Positions 10,167 through 17,566 are shown, numbered from the stretch's first letter. The stretch is 64,000 nt of DNA from Candidatus Bartonella washoeensis Sb944nv (GCF_000278135.1 NZ_JH725026.1:1012-65011), one strand, 5' to 3'. The notes: generated by a model from the letters alone, not told the origin. Numbers and translations are program-made.

Positions 10167-10196
10167 ACTTCTGAAGATGCTCATTCACCTGTTAAA

Positions 10197-10237
10197 GTGT
10201 AATCTTATACACTGCGCACTCTTTATCCGAGGCGCAG
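10197..10237. promoter_or_regulatory. Probable cdi operon promoter/operator region with dyads
   Basis: Two inverted repeats are visible upstream of the cdi operon. GTGTA-N6-TACAC (10197-10212) contains TATAAG on the minus strand, a possible -10 box. CTGCGC-N14-GCGCAG spans 10212-10237. No regulator can be named, and the promoter assignment is tentative. Confidence 0.35.
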
Positions 10238-10351
10238 CATATAAAGCTATTTTGAGAATAAAGAAAGACTTTAATGCACAGAATATACCAAATTTATTGG
10301 AACTGTTACATATTAGAAACAATAAGAAGCTATCCATTTTTACTATAATCT

Positions 10352-11063
10352 GATAAGAAAAACCATCACAACTATCGTCTATTTACGACAGAAGCAAAAA
10401 AGCAAGTTCGTGATGGTATTACTGATGCGGAGTTAAATAAATTACAGTCTGCTTATCTTGATAAGAACATAATTAAAGAAGATATCTTTTATTATGTTTA
10501 CGGGCTTTTGCATTTGGAAGATTATCGTGCGCGTTATGCTGATAAACTCTCTAAAGAGCTCCCTCGCATCCCTTGCGTAAAGAGTGCTGAGAATTTTTGG
10601 ATATTTGTTACTGCGGAACGTGAATTGGGCAATTTGCACGTCAATTATGAAACTGTAGAGCCTTATCCTGTTACCTTTAAAAAAGGTAATCCTAAACTTA
10701 CAGATATCTCTAATCCTGAGAAATTCTATTATGTTACAGAAATGAAATTTGCTGGGAATAGTAAGAAAAAAGATAAATCTACTGTTATTTACAACCGTAA
10801 TATCACAATGACAGATATACCTAAGGAAGCTTATAACTATATCGTCAATGGTAAACCCGCTCTTGAATGGGTTATGGGGCGTCAATGTGTAAAGACTGAT
10901 AAAAAGAGTGGCATTGTTAATGATGCCAATTGCTATGCTGTTGAAACTATTGGCAACCCTGCTTATCCATTGGAATTGTTTCAAAGGGTTTATTACCGTA
11001 AGTTTAGAAATAATGAAGATTGTTAAGAACCTCCCAAAATTGGAAATAAGAGAAACTGAATAG
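10352..11063 (+). pseudogene. C-terminal remnant of a Type ISP restriction-modification enzyme, frameshifted
   Basis: The frame is open from about 10,349 with no proper start. It reads IFYYVYGLLHLEDYRARYAD, KELPRIP, GKPALEWVMGRQCVKTDK and SGIVNDANCYA. These are hallmarks of the C-terminal specificity region of Type ISP (LlaBIII-like) or related N6-methylase/helicase restriction enzymes. After LELFQRV the frame runs into nonsense and a stop at 11026. The +1 frame continues the family pattern (ITVSLEIMKIVKNLP) to TAG at 11061-11063, so one extra T in the GGGTTTATT stretch near 10988 broke it. The methylase and helicase domains are absent. The gene is dead. Confidence 0.85.
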
Positions 11064-11897
11064 ACTTAAGAAAGCATGCTCACATTTCACATGATGGATA
11101 TGCACATCTTACAAGGGGTATAGACATATAACTGTAATCTATACCTCTCTTGTTAAGTTGATTATGTACAATCTTAAAAGGAACCATTTACCATGCGCTA
11201 TTCTAAAAAAGAGGCTTTGCACCTTTAACACACTCATTTGGATTGCTTTAAGACTTTTAAGAAACCCCATCTTAAACAGAATGAGATTTTTTACATTGCC
11301 TTTAAAAGCTTAACTCGCAATCTAAAATGATAGCATTATACTTTTCAAAAACTCTCTTTAAAGAGAATTGTGAATACTTATATTACTTTACGCTTTTAAT
11401 TCCCTAATTTTTGAAAAAAATATAAACACCCCCCTACAAAACATATATTACATGTTGTATTTATAGGGTGCATTTAATATAGGTTGTTTACATTAGAGAC
11501 CCTTAATAAACAAAATTCACAAAAAAATTAAAATTCATTTAGTAAAAAAACTGATAGGTTATAAAGATAAAAATACGCATTATGAGAGCGTTTTTAAATA
11601 TCATAAATGTTATAGATTCAAAACATAACGTAATCGTTTTATAAAGCCTATAATATAGATTTAAAATCATATAAATATAAAAGAATAAATTGATAAGAAT
11701 AAGATATTATCTATACATAATGTATTAAAAAATATCAAAAAAATAAAATAATAATTGATAATAAATACGTATTTTATTATATAAATGATCAAGTACTGAA
11801 AACACTTAAACATCAAGCGGGTAGATTACGAAACAATCTTTCCCATATCAAAAAACTGACTATCTTTTATGCTGTGATTAGCATATATGGAAATTTT
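11064..11897. other. AT-rich intergenic region, no intact gene
   Basis: No convincing ORF is present. A short frame at about 11,270-11,330 (LKQNEIFYIAFKSLTRNLK) and a tiny one at 11,192 look like debris. The stretch 11,380-11,800 is very AT-rich. Confidence 0.6.
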
Positions 11898-11980
11898 GTC
11901 GGGTGTGGTCATGCTATACAAAACCCTATGGGGAAGGCGTGCCGACGGACTTGATGCCGTGTTTTCAACACCCGGCGCCT
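11898..11980 (+). ncRNA. Candidate structured RNA A (phage-type, possibly C4-like)
   Basis: A GC-rich island in AT-rich surroundings. CGGGTGT (11900-11906) pairs with ACACCCG (11968-11974) to close the element. Inside lie CCC-TATG-GGG (11924-11933) and ACGG/CCGT (11945-11948 with 11957-11960). It ends about 45 bases before the beta-helix-repeat gene at 12027. The shape and phage context recall C4 antisense RNA of P1-like phages, but I could not test this. Confidence 0.4.
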
Positions 11981-12026
11981 TTATAGGTTGTCAATTGAAA
12001 ACAATATTAACATCAAGGTTTTAATT

Positions 12027-12702
12027 ATGAAAAATACAGTAAAAAACACCCCCGTTATCTCTTCCATTGCAAATAAAACCGCCCCTGTTAATCAACAAGA
12101 GCCTGCAAAAATACGAATTTACCAATGAAAGATTCACTTTTGATGGTCTTACTTTACACCGTATACGTGCTCTAAGAGATTTTGATGATGTTAAGGCGGG
12201 GGACCTCGATGGTTTTATTCAATATGAAAGTAACTTATCCCATGATGGCAATTGCTGGGTCTATGATAATGCCGCGGTTCTTTTCAATGCAACTGTTTAT
12301 GAAAATGCTAAAATCTATAATGATGCGAAAATCTTTAGAGGTGCCAAGGTATATGGCAATGCTATCGTTAATGGCAAGGCATTGGTTTTTGATACAACCG
12401 CTCATATTTATAATAATGCAAAAATTCATGATAACGCTAGGGTTTGTGGGCATGTTTATGGTAATGCCCATGTTTTTTGTAATGCCTGGATTAAGGATTA
12501 TGCAAGTATCTATGGGAATGCCAAGGTTTCTGGCTCGGCTCGTGTTGGTTGCTTTGTAAGGATTTATGATCATGCCCATGTCTATGGCAAATCAAATATT
12601 GATCATCATGTGCAAATTTATGGCAATGCTGTTGTGAATAGCCGTGCAAAAATTCGTGATGATATTTGTGGTAATAACCAGTCACTAAAAGACGCTGCTT
12701 AA
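12027..12702 (+). pseudogene. Phage beta-helix-repeat protein, copy A, frameshifted in a poly-A run
   Basis: The true start seems to be the ATG at 12027 (MKNTVKNTPVISSIANK) with AAGG upstream. This frame stops at 12126. The rest of the family sequence (QKYEFTNERFTFDGLTLHRI onward) continues in the +1 frame to 12702. The switch falls at A5, 12107-12111. The body has the family head (KYEF, LHRIRALRDF, GFI, LSHDGNCWVY) and then about 14 hexapeptide-like repeats (YxNAxV/I), which should fold as a left-handed beta helix. The function of this widespread prophage family is unknown. It could still be expressed by slippage or an internal TTG start at 12067. Confidence 0.75.
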
Positions 12703-12711
12703 ATAACGCGT

Positions 12712-12736
12712 GGGCGCCGCGGGGGCGCCCTTTTTT
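12712..12736 (+). terminator. Rho-independent terminator after copy A
   Basis: GGGCGCC (12712-12718) pairs with GGCGCCC (12724-12730), followed by T6 (12731-12736). Very strong intrinsic terminator. Confidence 0.93.
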
Positions 12737-12783
12737 AAACATCTCATTTAAAAATTTAAATCTCTTTATAAAGAAATTGTGCT

Positions 12784-12960
12784 ATGCAAAAGAAGTTTGC
12801 ACTCACAAATGAAACGCGTGTATTTGGTAATCATACCCTTTATCGCATCCAAGCATTAAAAGATTTTGCTGATATCAAAGCAGGTACCTTAGGCGGCTTT
12901 ATTGAAAAGGAAGATAACCTCTCTCATAAAACAATAAACAACCGATTTTATCAAACGTAA
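12784..12960 (+). CDS. Truncated phage beta-helix-repeat protein, copy B
   Basis: 58 residues. It starts MQKKFALTNETRVFGNHTLY and carries the whole family head through GGFIEKEDNLSHK. Where copies A and C read GNCWV and enter the repeats, this copy reads TINNRFYQT and stops. All hexapeptide repeats are lost, so it is probably a degraded gene or a non-functional stub. Confidence 0.6.
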   Translation: MQKKFALTNETRVFGNHTLYRIQALKDFADIKAGTLGGFIEKEDNLSHKTINNRFYQT

Positions 12961-13399
12961 GGCTTTAAAAACTGTTATAAACATCAGTTTCAAACGTTTA
13001 AACGTGCATTTAGAAAATGCTTTCATAAGCGTATTTTCATTAATTTTATGTTTTTATCATGTGATAACAATCCAATCTTTAAAACAAGATGTGATCTTTA
13101 AACGTATGTTATCGATAATTCCAAACAATTAAATTTTAAAACAATGTAATTTGTGCTGTGATAAAAACGTATCATAAATTTATAAACTGTTATGAATGAT
13201 ATCTGCTTTTCATTTTATTTGAATGCTCCCATACGTTATAATATTCGCATCATGATTTGCTTTTTATGATCTGTTTATAGATAGCAATTGTTTATAAAAA
13301 ATAGTCAAATAAATCATGCATAAAAATGTGGATTCTTATAAAATAATTCCACTCAACTCATTGATTTTATTGTATTTTTTAGTATTATATCTTATATAA
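12961..13399. other. AT-rich intergenic region with a 12-bp palindrome
   Basis: No gene seen. A perfect palindrome, ACGTTTAAACGT, lies at 12994-13005, and several related TTTAAACGT-like words follow. Confidence 0.5.
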
Positions 13400-13460
13400 C
13401 CGACACAAGGTGGGCAAATGTTCCTCTGTGGCGAAAAACATCTTGGCGATCTCGTGTCGG
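13400..13460 (+). ncRNA. Candidate structured RNA B upstream of the toxin-antitoxin pair
   Basis: CCGACAC (13400-13406) pairs perfectly with GTGTCGG (13454-13460). The interior contains ATGTT/AACAT and CAAG/CTTG pairings. Like element A it is a compact GC-rich block of 60-85 bases in AT-rich DNA within the phage remnant. No ORF explains it. The strand is assumed from the neighbouring genes. Confidence 0.4.
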
Positions 13461-13534
13461 TCCTCCCGTCTTTATTGTGATATAATGACGCGACATCCTA
13501 AAGCCTTTCCGTGATACAAAAATTATAAACTAAC

Positions 13535-13563
13535 TTGACATTACACATCATGTGCACTATAGT
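13535..13563 (+). promoter_or_regulatory. Toxin-antitoxin promoter with embedded operator
   Basis: TTGACA (13535-13540), a 17-base spacer and TATAGT (13558-13563) form a near-consensus sigma-70 promoter. The spacer contains the dyad CACAT-C-ATGTG (13544-13554), well placed for autorepression by the antitoxin. The predicted start point is at or next to the ATG at 13570. Confidence 0.75.
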
Positions 13564-13569
13564 ACTCAG

Positions 13570-13881
13570 ATGGTAACGATAATAAAAACAACAGATGAAT
13601 TCGATGAATGGTTAGAAAAGCTTAAAGACAGAAAAGCTGCCAATATAATTCTTACAAGACTTCATAGAATTCGTTCAGGGCTTTTGGGTGATGCGAAGTT
13701 TTTTAATGGTATAGGTGAATTGCGTATCCACTATGGTGCTGGATATCGAGTTTATTTCACAAAAAAAGGCAATAAAATCATTATATTGCTTTGTGGTGGT
13801 GACAAATCCACACAATCCAAAGATATTCAAAAAGCCTTATCTCTTTTGGAGGACCTTAAAAATGAAATTGAAAACCTTTAA
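13570..13881 (+). CDS. HigB/RelE-type toxin (phage Gp49-like addiction killer)
   Basis: 103 residues starting MVTIIKTTDEFDEWLEKLKD, with the family pattern RLHRIRSGLLGDAKFFNGIGELRIHYGAGYRVYF and LLCGGDKSTQSKDI. This is the RelE-fold killer family (Gp49-like, TIGR02683 type), which is expected to cleave mRNA at the ribosome. An upstream GTG (13552) is rejected as start because it lies inside the promoter; the ATG at 13570 would be leaderless or nearly so. The frame overlaps the antitoxin by 20 bases, with the toxin first. Confidence 0.88.
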   Translation: MVTIIKTTDEFDEWLEKLKDRKAANIILTRLHRIRSGLLGDAKFFNGIGELRIHYGAGYRVYFTKKGNKIIILLCGGDKSTQSKDIQKALSLLEDLKNEIENL

Positions 13882-14143
13882 TTTTGAAAAACACCTCACA
13901 ACACCAGAATCTCAAGAAATCTTTTTAAATGAAGCCTTCAAAACTGGTGATGCTGCACATATAGCTGATGCCCTTGGGATCGTTGCTAGAGCCCAAAATA
14001 TGAGTGCTTTAGCAAAAAAAACGAACCGTGAACGCAGCGGTTTATATCGCTCCTTAAGCAAGACTGGTGACCCTAGACTTTCTACTTTAGTCGCTGTGCT
14101 CTCTGCTCTTAATCTGCAATTAAGCGTACAATCTTCTTCTTGA
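13862..14143 (+). CDS. Antitoxin of the HigB/RelE-type pair (HTH addiction antidote)
   Basis: 93 residues, MKLKTFNFEKHLTTPESQEI..., with a helix-turn-helix region (ADALGIVARAQNMSALAKKT, then LYRSLSKTGDPRLSTLVAVL). This matches the DNA-binding antidote family that partners Gp49-like toxins (TIGR02684 type). GGAGG lies 8 bases before the ATG, inside the toxin gene. It probably binds the dyad in the promoter. It ends immediately before a convergent phage fragment. Confidence 0.88.
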   Translation: MKLKTFNFEKHLTTPESQEIFLNEAFKTGDAAHIADALGIVARAQNMSALAKKTNRERSGLYRSLSKTGDPRLSTLVAVLSALNLQLSVQSSS

Positions 14144-14415
14144 TCAGTGATTAGTCACAAACTCAACAATCACCGTTGCCTGACCAGAAGCGACCTGTTT
14201 ATCTAATTTTGCATAAAGAGTAAGCTCTTCATCATAAGGGACAAATTCTTTCTGATTGCTTATCGTGAGAGATTTTATGCCCTGTGTCCCAATATCTGCT
14301 TCACTAAAGTCTTGCACTTCAGTAGTGCTACCAAACTTTAACTTAGCTCCTGTAAAAGCTGTCTTAACGTACACTTTAATCGAAGTAATCAGTGCTGCGC
14401 AAGGCAAGGTTCCTA
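14144..14415 (-). pseudogene. C-terminal fragment of an unidentified phage protein
   Basis: The minus strand reads GTLPCAALITSIKVYVKTAF, then GAKLKFGSTTEVQDFSEADIG, and ends VIVEFVTNH. The upstream part of the frame runs antisense through a beta-helix-repeat fragment, so the true 5' end was lost at a junction near 14,415-14,421. The composition suggests a phage structural (tail or decoration) protein, but I do not recognise the family firmly. Confidence 0.55.
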
Positions 14416-14421
14416 TAGAGC

Positions 14422-14598
14422 AACTGTTGGGTTTATGATGATGCCATGGTTTTTGGCTATGCAAAAGTTTGTTATTTTGCAAATAGTTATGAAAATGCAA
14501 GTGTTCATTGTAATGCAGAAGTGTATGGTAACGCAATGATTTACGGAGCTTCAGAGGTTCGCGGAAACAGTATTATCACAACCGGCGAGAGGCGATAA
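14422..14598 (+). pseudogene. C-terminal fragment of a phage beta-helix-repeat protein, copy D
   Basis: Starts abruptly at NCWVYDDAMVFGYAKV, the start of the repeat section in the family, and carries seven or so YxNA-type repeats. It ends SIITTGERR. The head domain (KYEF... LSH) is missing because the preceding DNA belongs to an opposite-strand phage gene. No start codon or ribosome site is present. Confidence 0.7.
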
Positions 14599-14601
14599 AT
14601 C

Positions 14602-14985
14602 ATGGAAAAGAAATACGAGTTTACTGATGAAAAAATTGAAGTGGATGGTCGTACTCTGTACCGCATTCGTGCATTGAGAGACTTTGGAGATGTAAATGCG
14701 GGTGATTTGGGTGGTTTTATAGATCATGAGGGCAAATTAAGTCATAAAGGCAATTGTTGGGTTGGAGATCTTGCTGCTGTTTATGAGAATACGCAAGTTT
14801 ATGATGATGCCAACATTTTCGGCGCAGCACATGTTTACGGAGATGCATGTATTTATGGCAGTGCAAGAGTTTACAATAATGCCGAAATTTATGACAAGGC
14901 GCGTATTTGTGGCAATGCACAAATTTACAAACATGCGTTTGTAGGCGGCAATCACATCATGTCAACTGGAGAAAAAACCAGATGA
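14602..14985 (+). CDS. Phage beta-helix-repeat protein, copy C (short but intact)
   Basis: 127 residues from the ATG at 14602 (GAGAGG upstream). The head reads MEKKYEFTDEKIEVDGRTLY, RIRALRDFGDVNAGDLGGFI, then GNCWVGDLAAVYENTQVYDD and about nine hexapeptide-like repeats (VYGDACIYGSARVYNNAEIY). It ends TGEKTR. The repeats predict a small left-handed beta helix. It begins three bases after fragment D. The family is common in prophages; its function is unknown. Confidence 0.75.
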   Translation: MEKKYEFTDEKIEVDGRTLYRIRALRDFGDVNAGDLGGFIDHEGKLSHKGNCWVGDLAAVYENTQVYDDANIFGAAHVYGDACIYGSARVYNNAEIYDKARICGNAQIYKHAFVGGNHIMSTGEKTR

Positions 14986-15051
14986 AAAATACGCATTACT
15001 AATCTTATAGTATCTCTATAAGCCGTTTCTAAACACACAAACAATCCTTTT

Positions 15052-15085
15052 AACACAAGCGTGATTCACGCCACGGGTGAATTGC
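15052..15085 (+). repeat. 34-bp leader repeat, copy 1 (before bet)
   Basis: Matches 16087-16120 at 31 of 34 bases. It contains the perfect dyad GCGTGA-T-TCACGC and, overlapping it, ATTCAC-N7-GTGAAT. It lies just upstream of the bet ribosome site, a plausible operator or RNA hairpin. Confidence 0.8.
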
Positions 15086-15105
15086 GCGCAATGGAGGAAA
15101 TCAAG

Positions 15106-16010
15106 ATGACAAATTCCACCTTAACAAGAATGGCTAGTAAATACGGGTTCTCACATGAAGAATTTCGAAAAACAATTATCAAAACTTGTATTGGTTGCAA
15201 CTTTTCTGATGAAGAGTTCGCTGCTTTTCTTTCTGTTGCCAACACTTATGGACTTAATCCTCTAACAAAAGAAATTTATGTATTTCCTAAAAAAGGCGGT
15301 GACATGATCCCTGTTGTTTCTATCGACGGTTGGATAAAGATTATCAAATCAAATCCTGACTTTGATGGCATGACCTTTCAAGATCAACTCGATAAGGATG
15401 GTAATCTCATTGCTATCAAATGTGCTATTCGTTTGAAAAACATTAAAGACCCGATAGAGGTTACTGAATATTTAGAAGAATGTAAGCAAGAAAAAGTGAA
15501 CCTTGGAGCAAATATCCAGCACGCATGCTACGTCACAAAGCTACAATACAATGTGCTCGCTATGCTTTCAGGTTTTCAGGAATTTATGAAGAAGATGAAG
15601 CAGCACATATCAATGAGATAAGCCATAACACGCAAGAGCAAATGGTATCTCATGACATGATTATACAAATCAGACAATTAATAGAACAAACCCAAACTGA
15701 AGAAGCAAACGTTCTCTCTTTTGTTCAAGTTAAAAACCTCACAGACATGTCTCATAAGCAAGCACAAAGAGTTTTGGAGGTATTGGAAAAAAAGCAAAAC
15801 ATTCAAAGAGAAAACGCACAACAATCCTTACCATCACAAGAGAAAACAGATGTTTCGATACAAATAGACAGATTATATCAAATTTTCTTAGACAAAAAAC
15901 GCATTGCAATCACCTGTTTTGAGGCTGATGTATGCATGTGTCATAGAGGAAGAATAGTAAACGCTCTTACAAAATTACAAGATTGGAAATACGAAATTCA
16001 GCACCTCTAA
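15106..16010 (+). pseudogene. bet: Phage Bet/RecT-family single-strand annealing protein, frameshifted
   Basis: The start is ATG at 15106 (MTNSTLTRMASKYGFSHEEF) with GGAGG upstream. The first frame carries the Bet core: CIGCNFSDEEFAAFLSVANT, YGLNPLTKEIYVFPKKGG, VSIDGWIKII and EVTEYLEECK. After K-V-N (about 15,500) it becomes nonsense and stops at 15621. The other frame supplies the continuation (PWSKYPARMLRHKATIQCAR, FRFSGIYEEDEA) and runs to 16010. A single-base deletion near 15,499-15,503 therefore splits the gene. The C-terminal part adds a helical RecT-like tail and a 90-residue extension I do not recognise. Confidence 0.87.
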
Positions 16011-16086
16011 AAAATGGACCAGAAAATTTATTAAAACGTGAGATGTTTTCTTAACCCCTCCCAATTCCTCCCTCTCTAAAATTTTC

Positions 16087-16120
16087 AACACAAGCGCGAT
16101 TCACGCCACGCGTAAATTGC
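16087..16120 (+). repeat. 34-bp leader repeat, copy 2 (before small phage gene)
   Basis: Second copy of the element at 15052-15085, with three substitutions. The dyad is slightly degraded (GCGCGA-T-TCACGC). It sits 24 bases before the ATG at 16144. Confidence 0.8.
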
Positions 16121-16143
16121 ATCTGAATGTAAGGAGAAAAGAT

Positions 16144-16362
16144 ATGGCACCTCGCCCTGCTACCATCACGCAACCAGCTATTGCTCGCGCTTTAAGAGAA
16201 GCAAAAAAACAAAGATGCGAATTAATAGAAATTAAGCCTACGGGCGAGCTCCTTATTTATCTCAAATCAGATATTCCAATACCAAATTCAATAGCGCATC
16301 CAGACAAATTATTCGATTTGTCAAAGAATGAATACTACGAAGATGCGCTCTCTAAGATGTGA
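16144..16362 (+). CDS. Small conserved prophage protein preceding integrase
   Basis: 72 residues: MAPRPATITQPAIARALREA, then KKQRCELIEIKPTGELLIYL and a hydrophilic tail. AAGGAG precedes the ATG at 16144, so a longer TTG form from 16117 is unlikely. Proteins of this layout (RPATxTQ...AxRAxxxA...EIxPxG) often lie immediately before tyrosine integrases in alphaproteobacterial prophages. A role as a recombination directionality factor is possible but unproven. Its stop is 7 bases before the integrase ATG. Confidence 0.7.
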   Translation: MAPRPATITQPAIARALREAKKQRCELIEIKPTGELLIYLKSDIPIPNSIAHPDKLFDLSKNEYYEDALSKM

Positions 16363-16369
16363 AATTGCT

Positions 16370-17413
16370 ATGCCTAAACCACGCCCCCCTCATCTTGTTA
16401 AACAAATTACCCAACATGGCAAAATTGTATGGTATGTACGCATTGGTCATGGGAAACGTATTAGAGTGCGTGGAACCTATGGAACGCAAGAGTTTGTTGA
16501 CAACTACAAAAGTGCGCTTGCCGAATTACAAGGGATCATCCCTCCTAAACCTAAAGCAGGAAAATTTGTTGAAGGTTCGTTTGCATGGCTACTTAAACAG
16601 TATTTTAACAGCGTTCATTGGTATAATCTGGCTAAAAGTACGAAAAGACAAAGAGAACTCATCCTTATGAAGGTATGTGATACCATAGGAAACATCCCTT
16701 ATAGAGAAATAAAGAAATCCCATATTACAGCGGGTGTTGAACGCCGCAAAGAAACGCCAACAGCTGCTCACAATTTTCTAAAAGCCCTTAATGGTCTTTT
16801 TAATTGGGCAATTGACCAAGGTCTTTTGGAAAGTAATCCAACAGTAGGAGTAAGAAGACCAACTTACAACAACAAAGATGGATTTGCTGTTTGGACAGAA
16901 GAAGATGTTGAAAAATATTATCAAAAATGGGCTATCAGAACACATGAACGCGTCTGGATTGATGTTCTTCTGTATACAGGCTTGCGTCGTGGTGATGCTG
17001 TCCGCATTGGTTGGAAAGATGTGAAAGATAATATCATTCATCTCAAAACAGAGAAAAGCAAATTTCAAACAGATGTTTTTCTGCCTATTTTACCAGAACT
17101 AGCAGAAACTCTGAAAATTGGTCCTATTGGAAATGAAACATTCATTTGCGGGAAAAACGGAAATAAGCTCGTTAAAGAAAGTTTTGGCAATCTATTTCGT
17201 GAAGCATGTAATGCAGCTGGAATAAAAAAATCGGCACACGGCTTAAGAAAATTAGCAGCAACGCGCGCTGCTAACTCAGGTGCAACGGTGTCACAACTCA
17301 AAGCAATTTTTGGTTGGACAGAAGATAAAATGGCATCTCTGTATACAAAGAGCGCAGACCGTAAAAGGCTAGCTCTTGAAGCTATAAAAAAGCTCCAAAA
17401 AAATGAGGGATAG
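16370..17413 (+). CDS. Phage tyrosine recombinase (integrase)
   Basis: 347 residues from the ATG at 16370, chosen because it follows the preceding stop and starts MPKPRPPHLVKQI. An in-frame ATG at 16328 would overlap that gene. The N-terminal half is the arm/core-binding SAM-like region. The catalytic domain shows R206 (TGLRRGDAVR), H290 and R293 (HGLRKLAATRAA), GW in the box before the nucleophile, and Y325 (MASLYTK). All signature residues are present, so it should be active. It catalyses integration and excision; the neighbouring tRNA-Arg is the likely target. Confidence 0.93.
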   Translation: MPKPRPPHLVKQITQHGKIVWYVRIGHGKRIRVRGTYGTQEFVDNYKSALAELQGIIPPKPKAGKFVEGSFAWLLKQYFNSVHWYNLAKSTKRQRELILMKVCDTIGNIPYREIKKSHITAGVERRKETPTAAHNFLKALNGLFNWAIDQGLLESNPTVGVRRPTYNNKDGFAVWTEEDVEKYYQKWAIRTHERVWIDVLLYTGLRRGDAVRIGWKDVKDNIIHLKTEKSKFQTDVFLPILPELAETLKIGPIGNETFICGKNGNKLVKESFGNLFREACNAAGIKKSAHGLRKLAATRAANSGATVSQLKAIFGWTEDKMASLYTKSADRKRLALEAIKKLQKNEG

Positions 17414-17489
17414 ACAAGAAAAAAATTAAAAGAATCAATGGAATCAAAATTCCTGAACTTTTATATAACCTATTGATTTTACTTAAACA

Positions 17490-17566
<77 letters not shown>

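Noticed and set aside
10442-10984. 180-codon minus-strand frame opposite the Type ISP remnant
   Set aside because: The plus strand carries recognisable restriction-enzyme motifs here; the antisense frame has no start signal and no family pattern.
11400-11800. Possible replication origin or CRISPR-like array in AT-rich DNA
   Set aside because: No regularly spaced repeats and no DnaA-box cluster could be seen.
12235-12742. Minus-strand and +1 frames over the beta-helix copy A
   Set aside because: Long open frames arise from the periodic repeat codons; composition (His- or Met-rich) is artificial.
14416-14536. N-terminal part of the minus-strand frame ending at 14144 (His-rich start MRYHTLLHYN)
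   Set aside because: It is the antisense of the beta-helix repeat fragment; the repeat codons give His-rich nonsense on the other strand.
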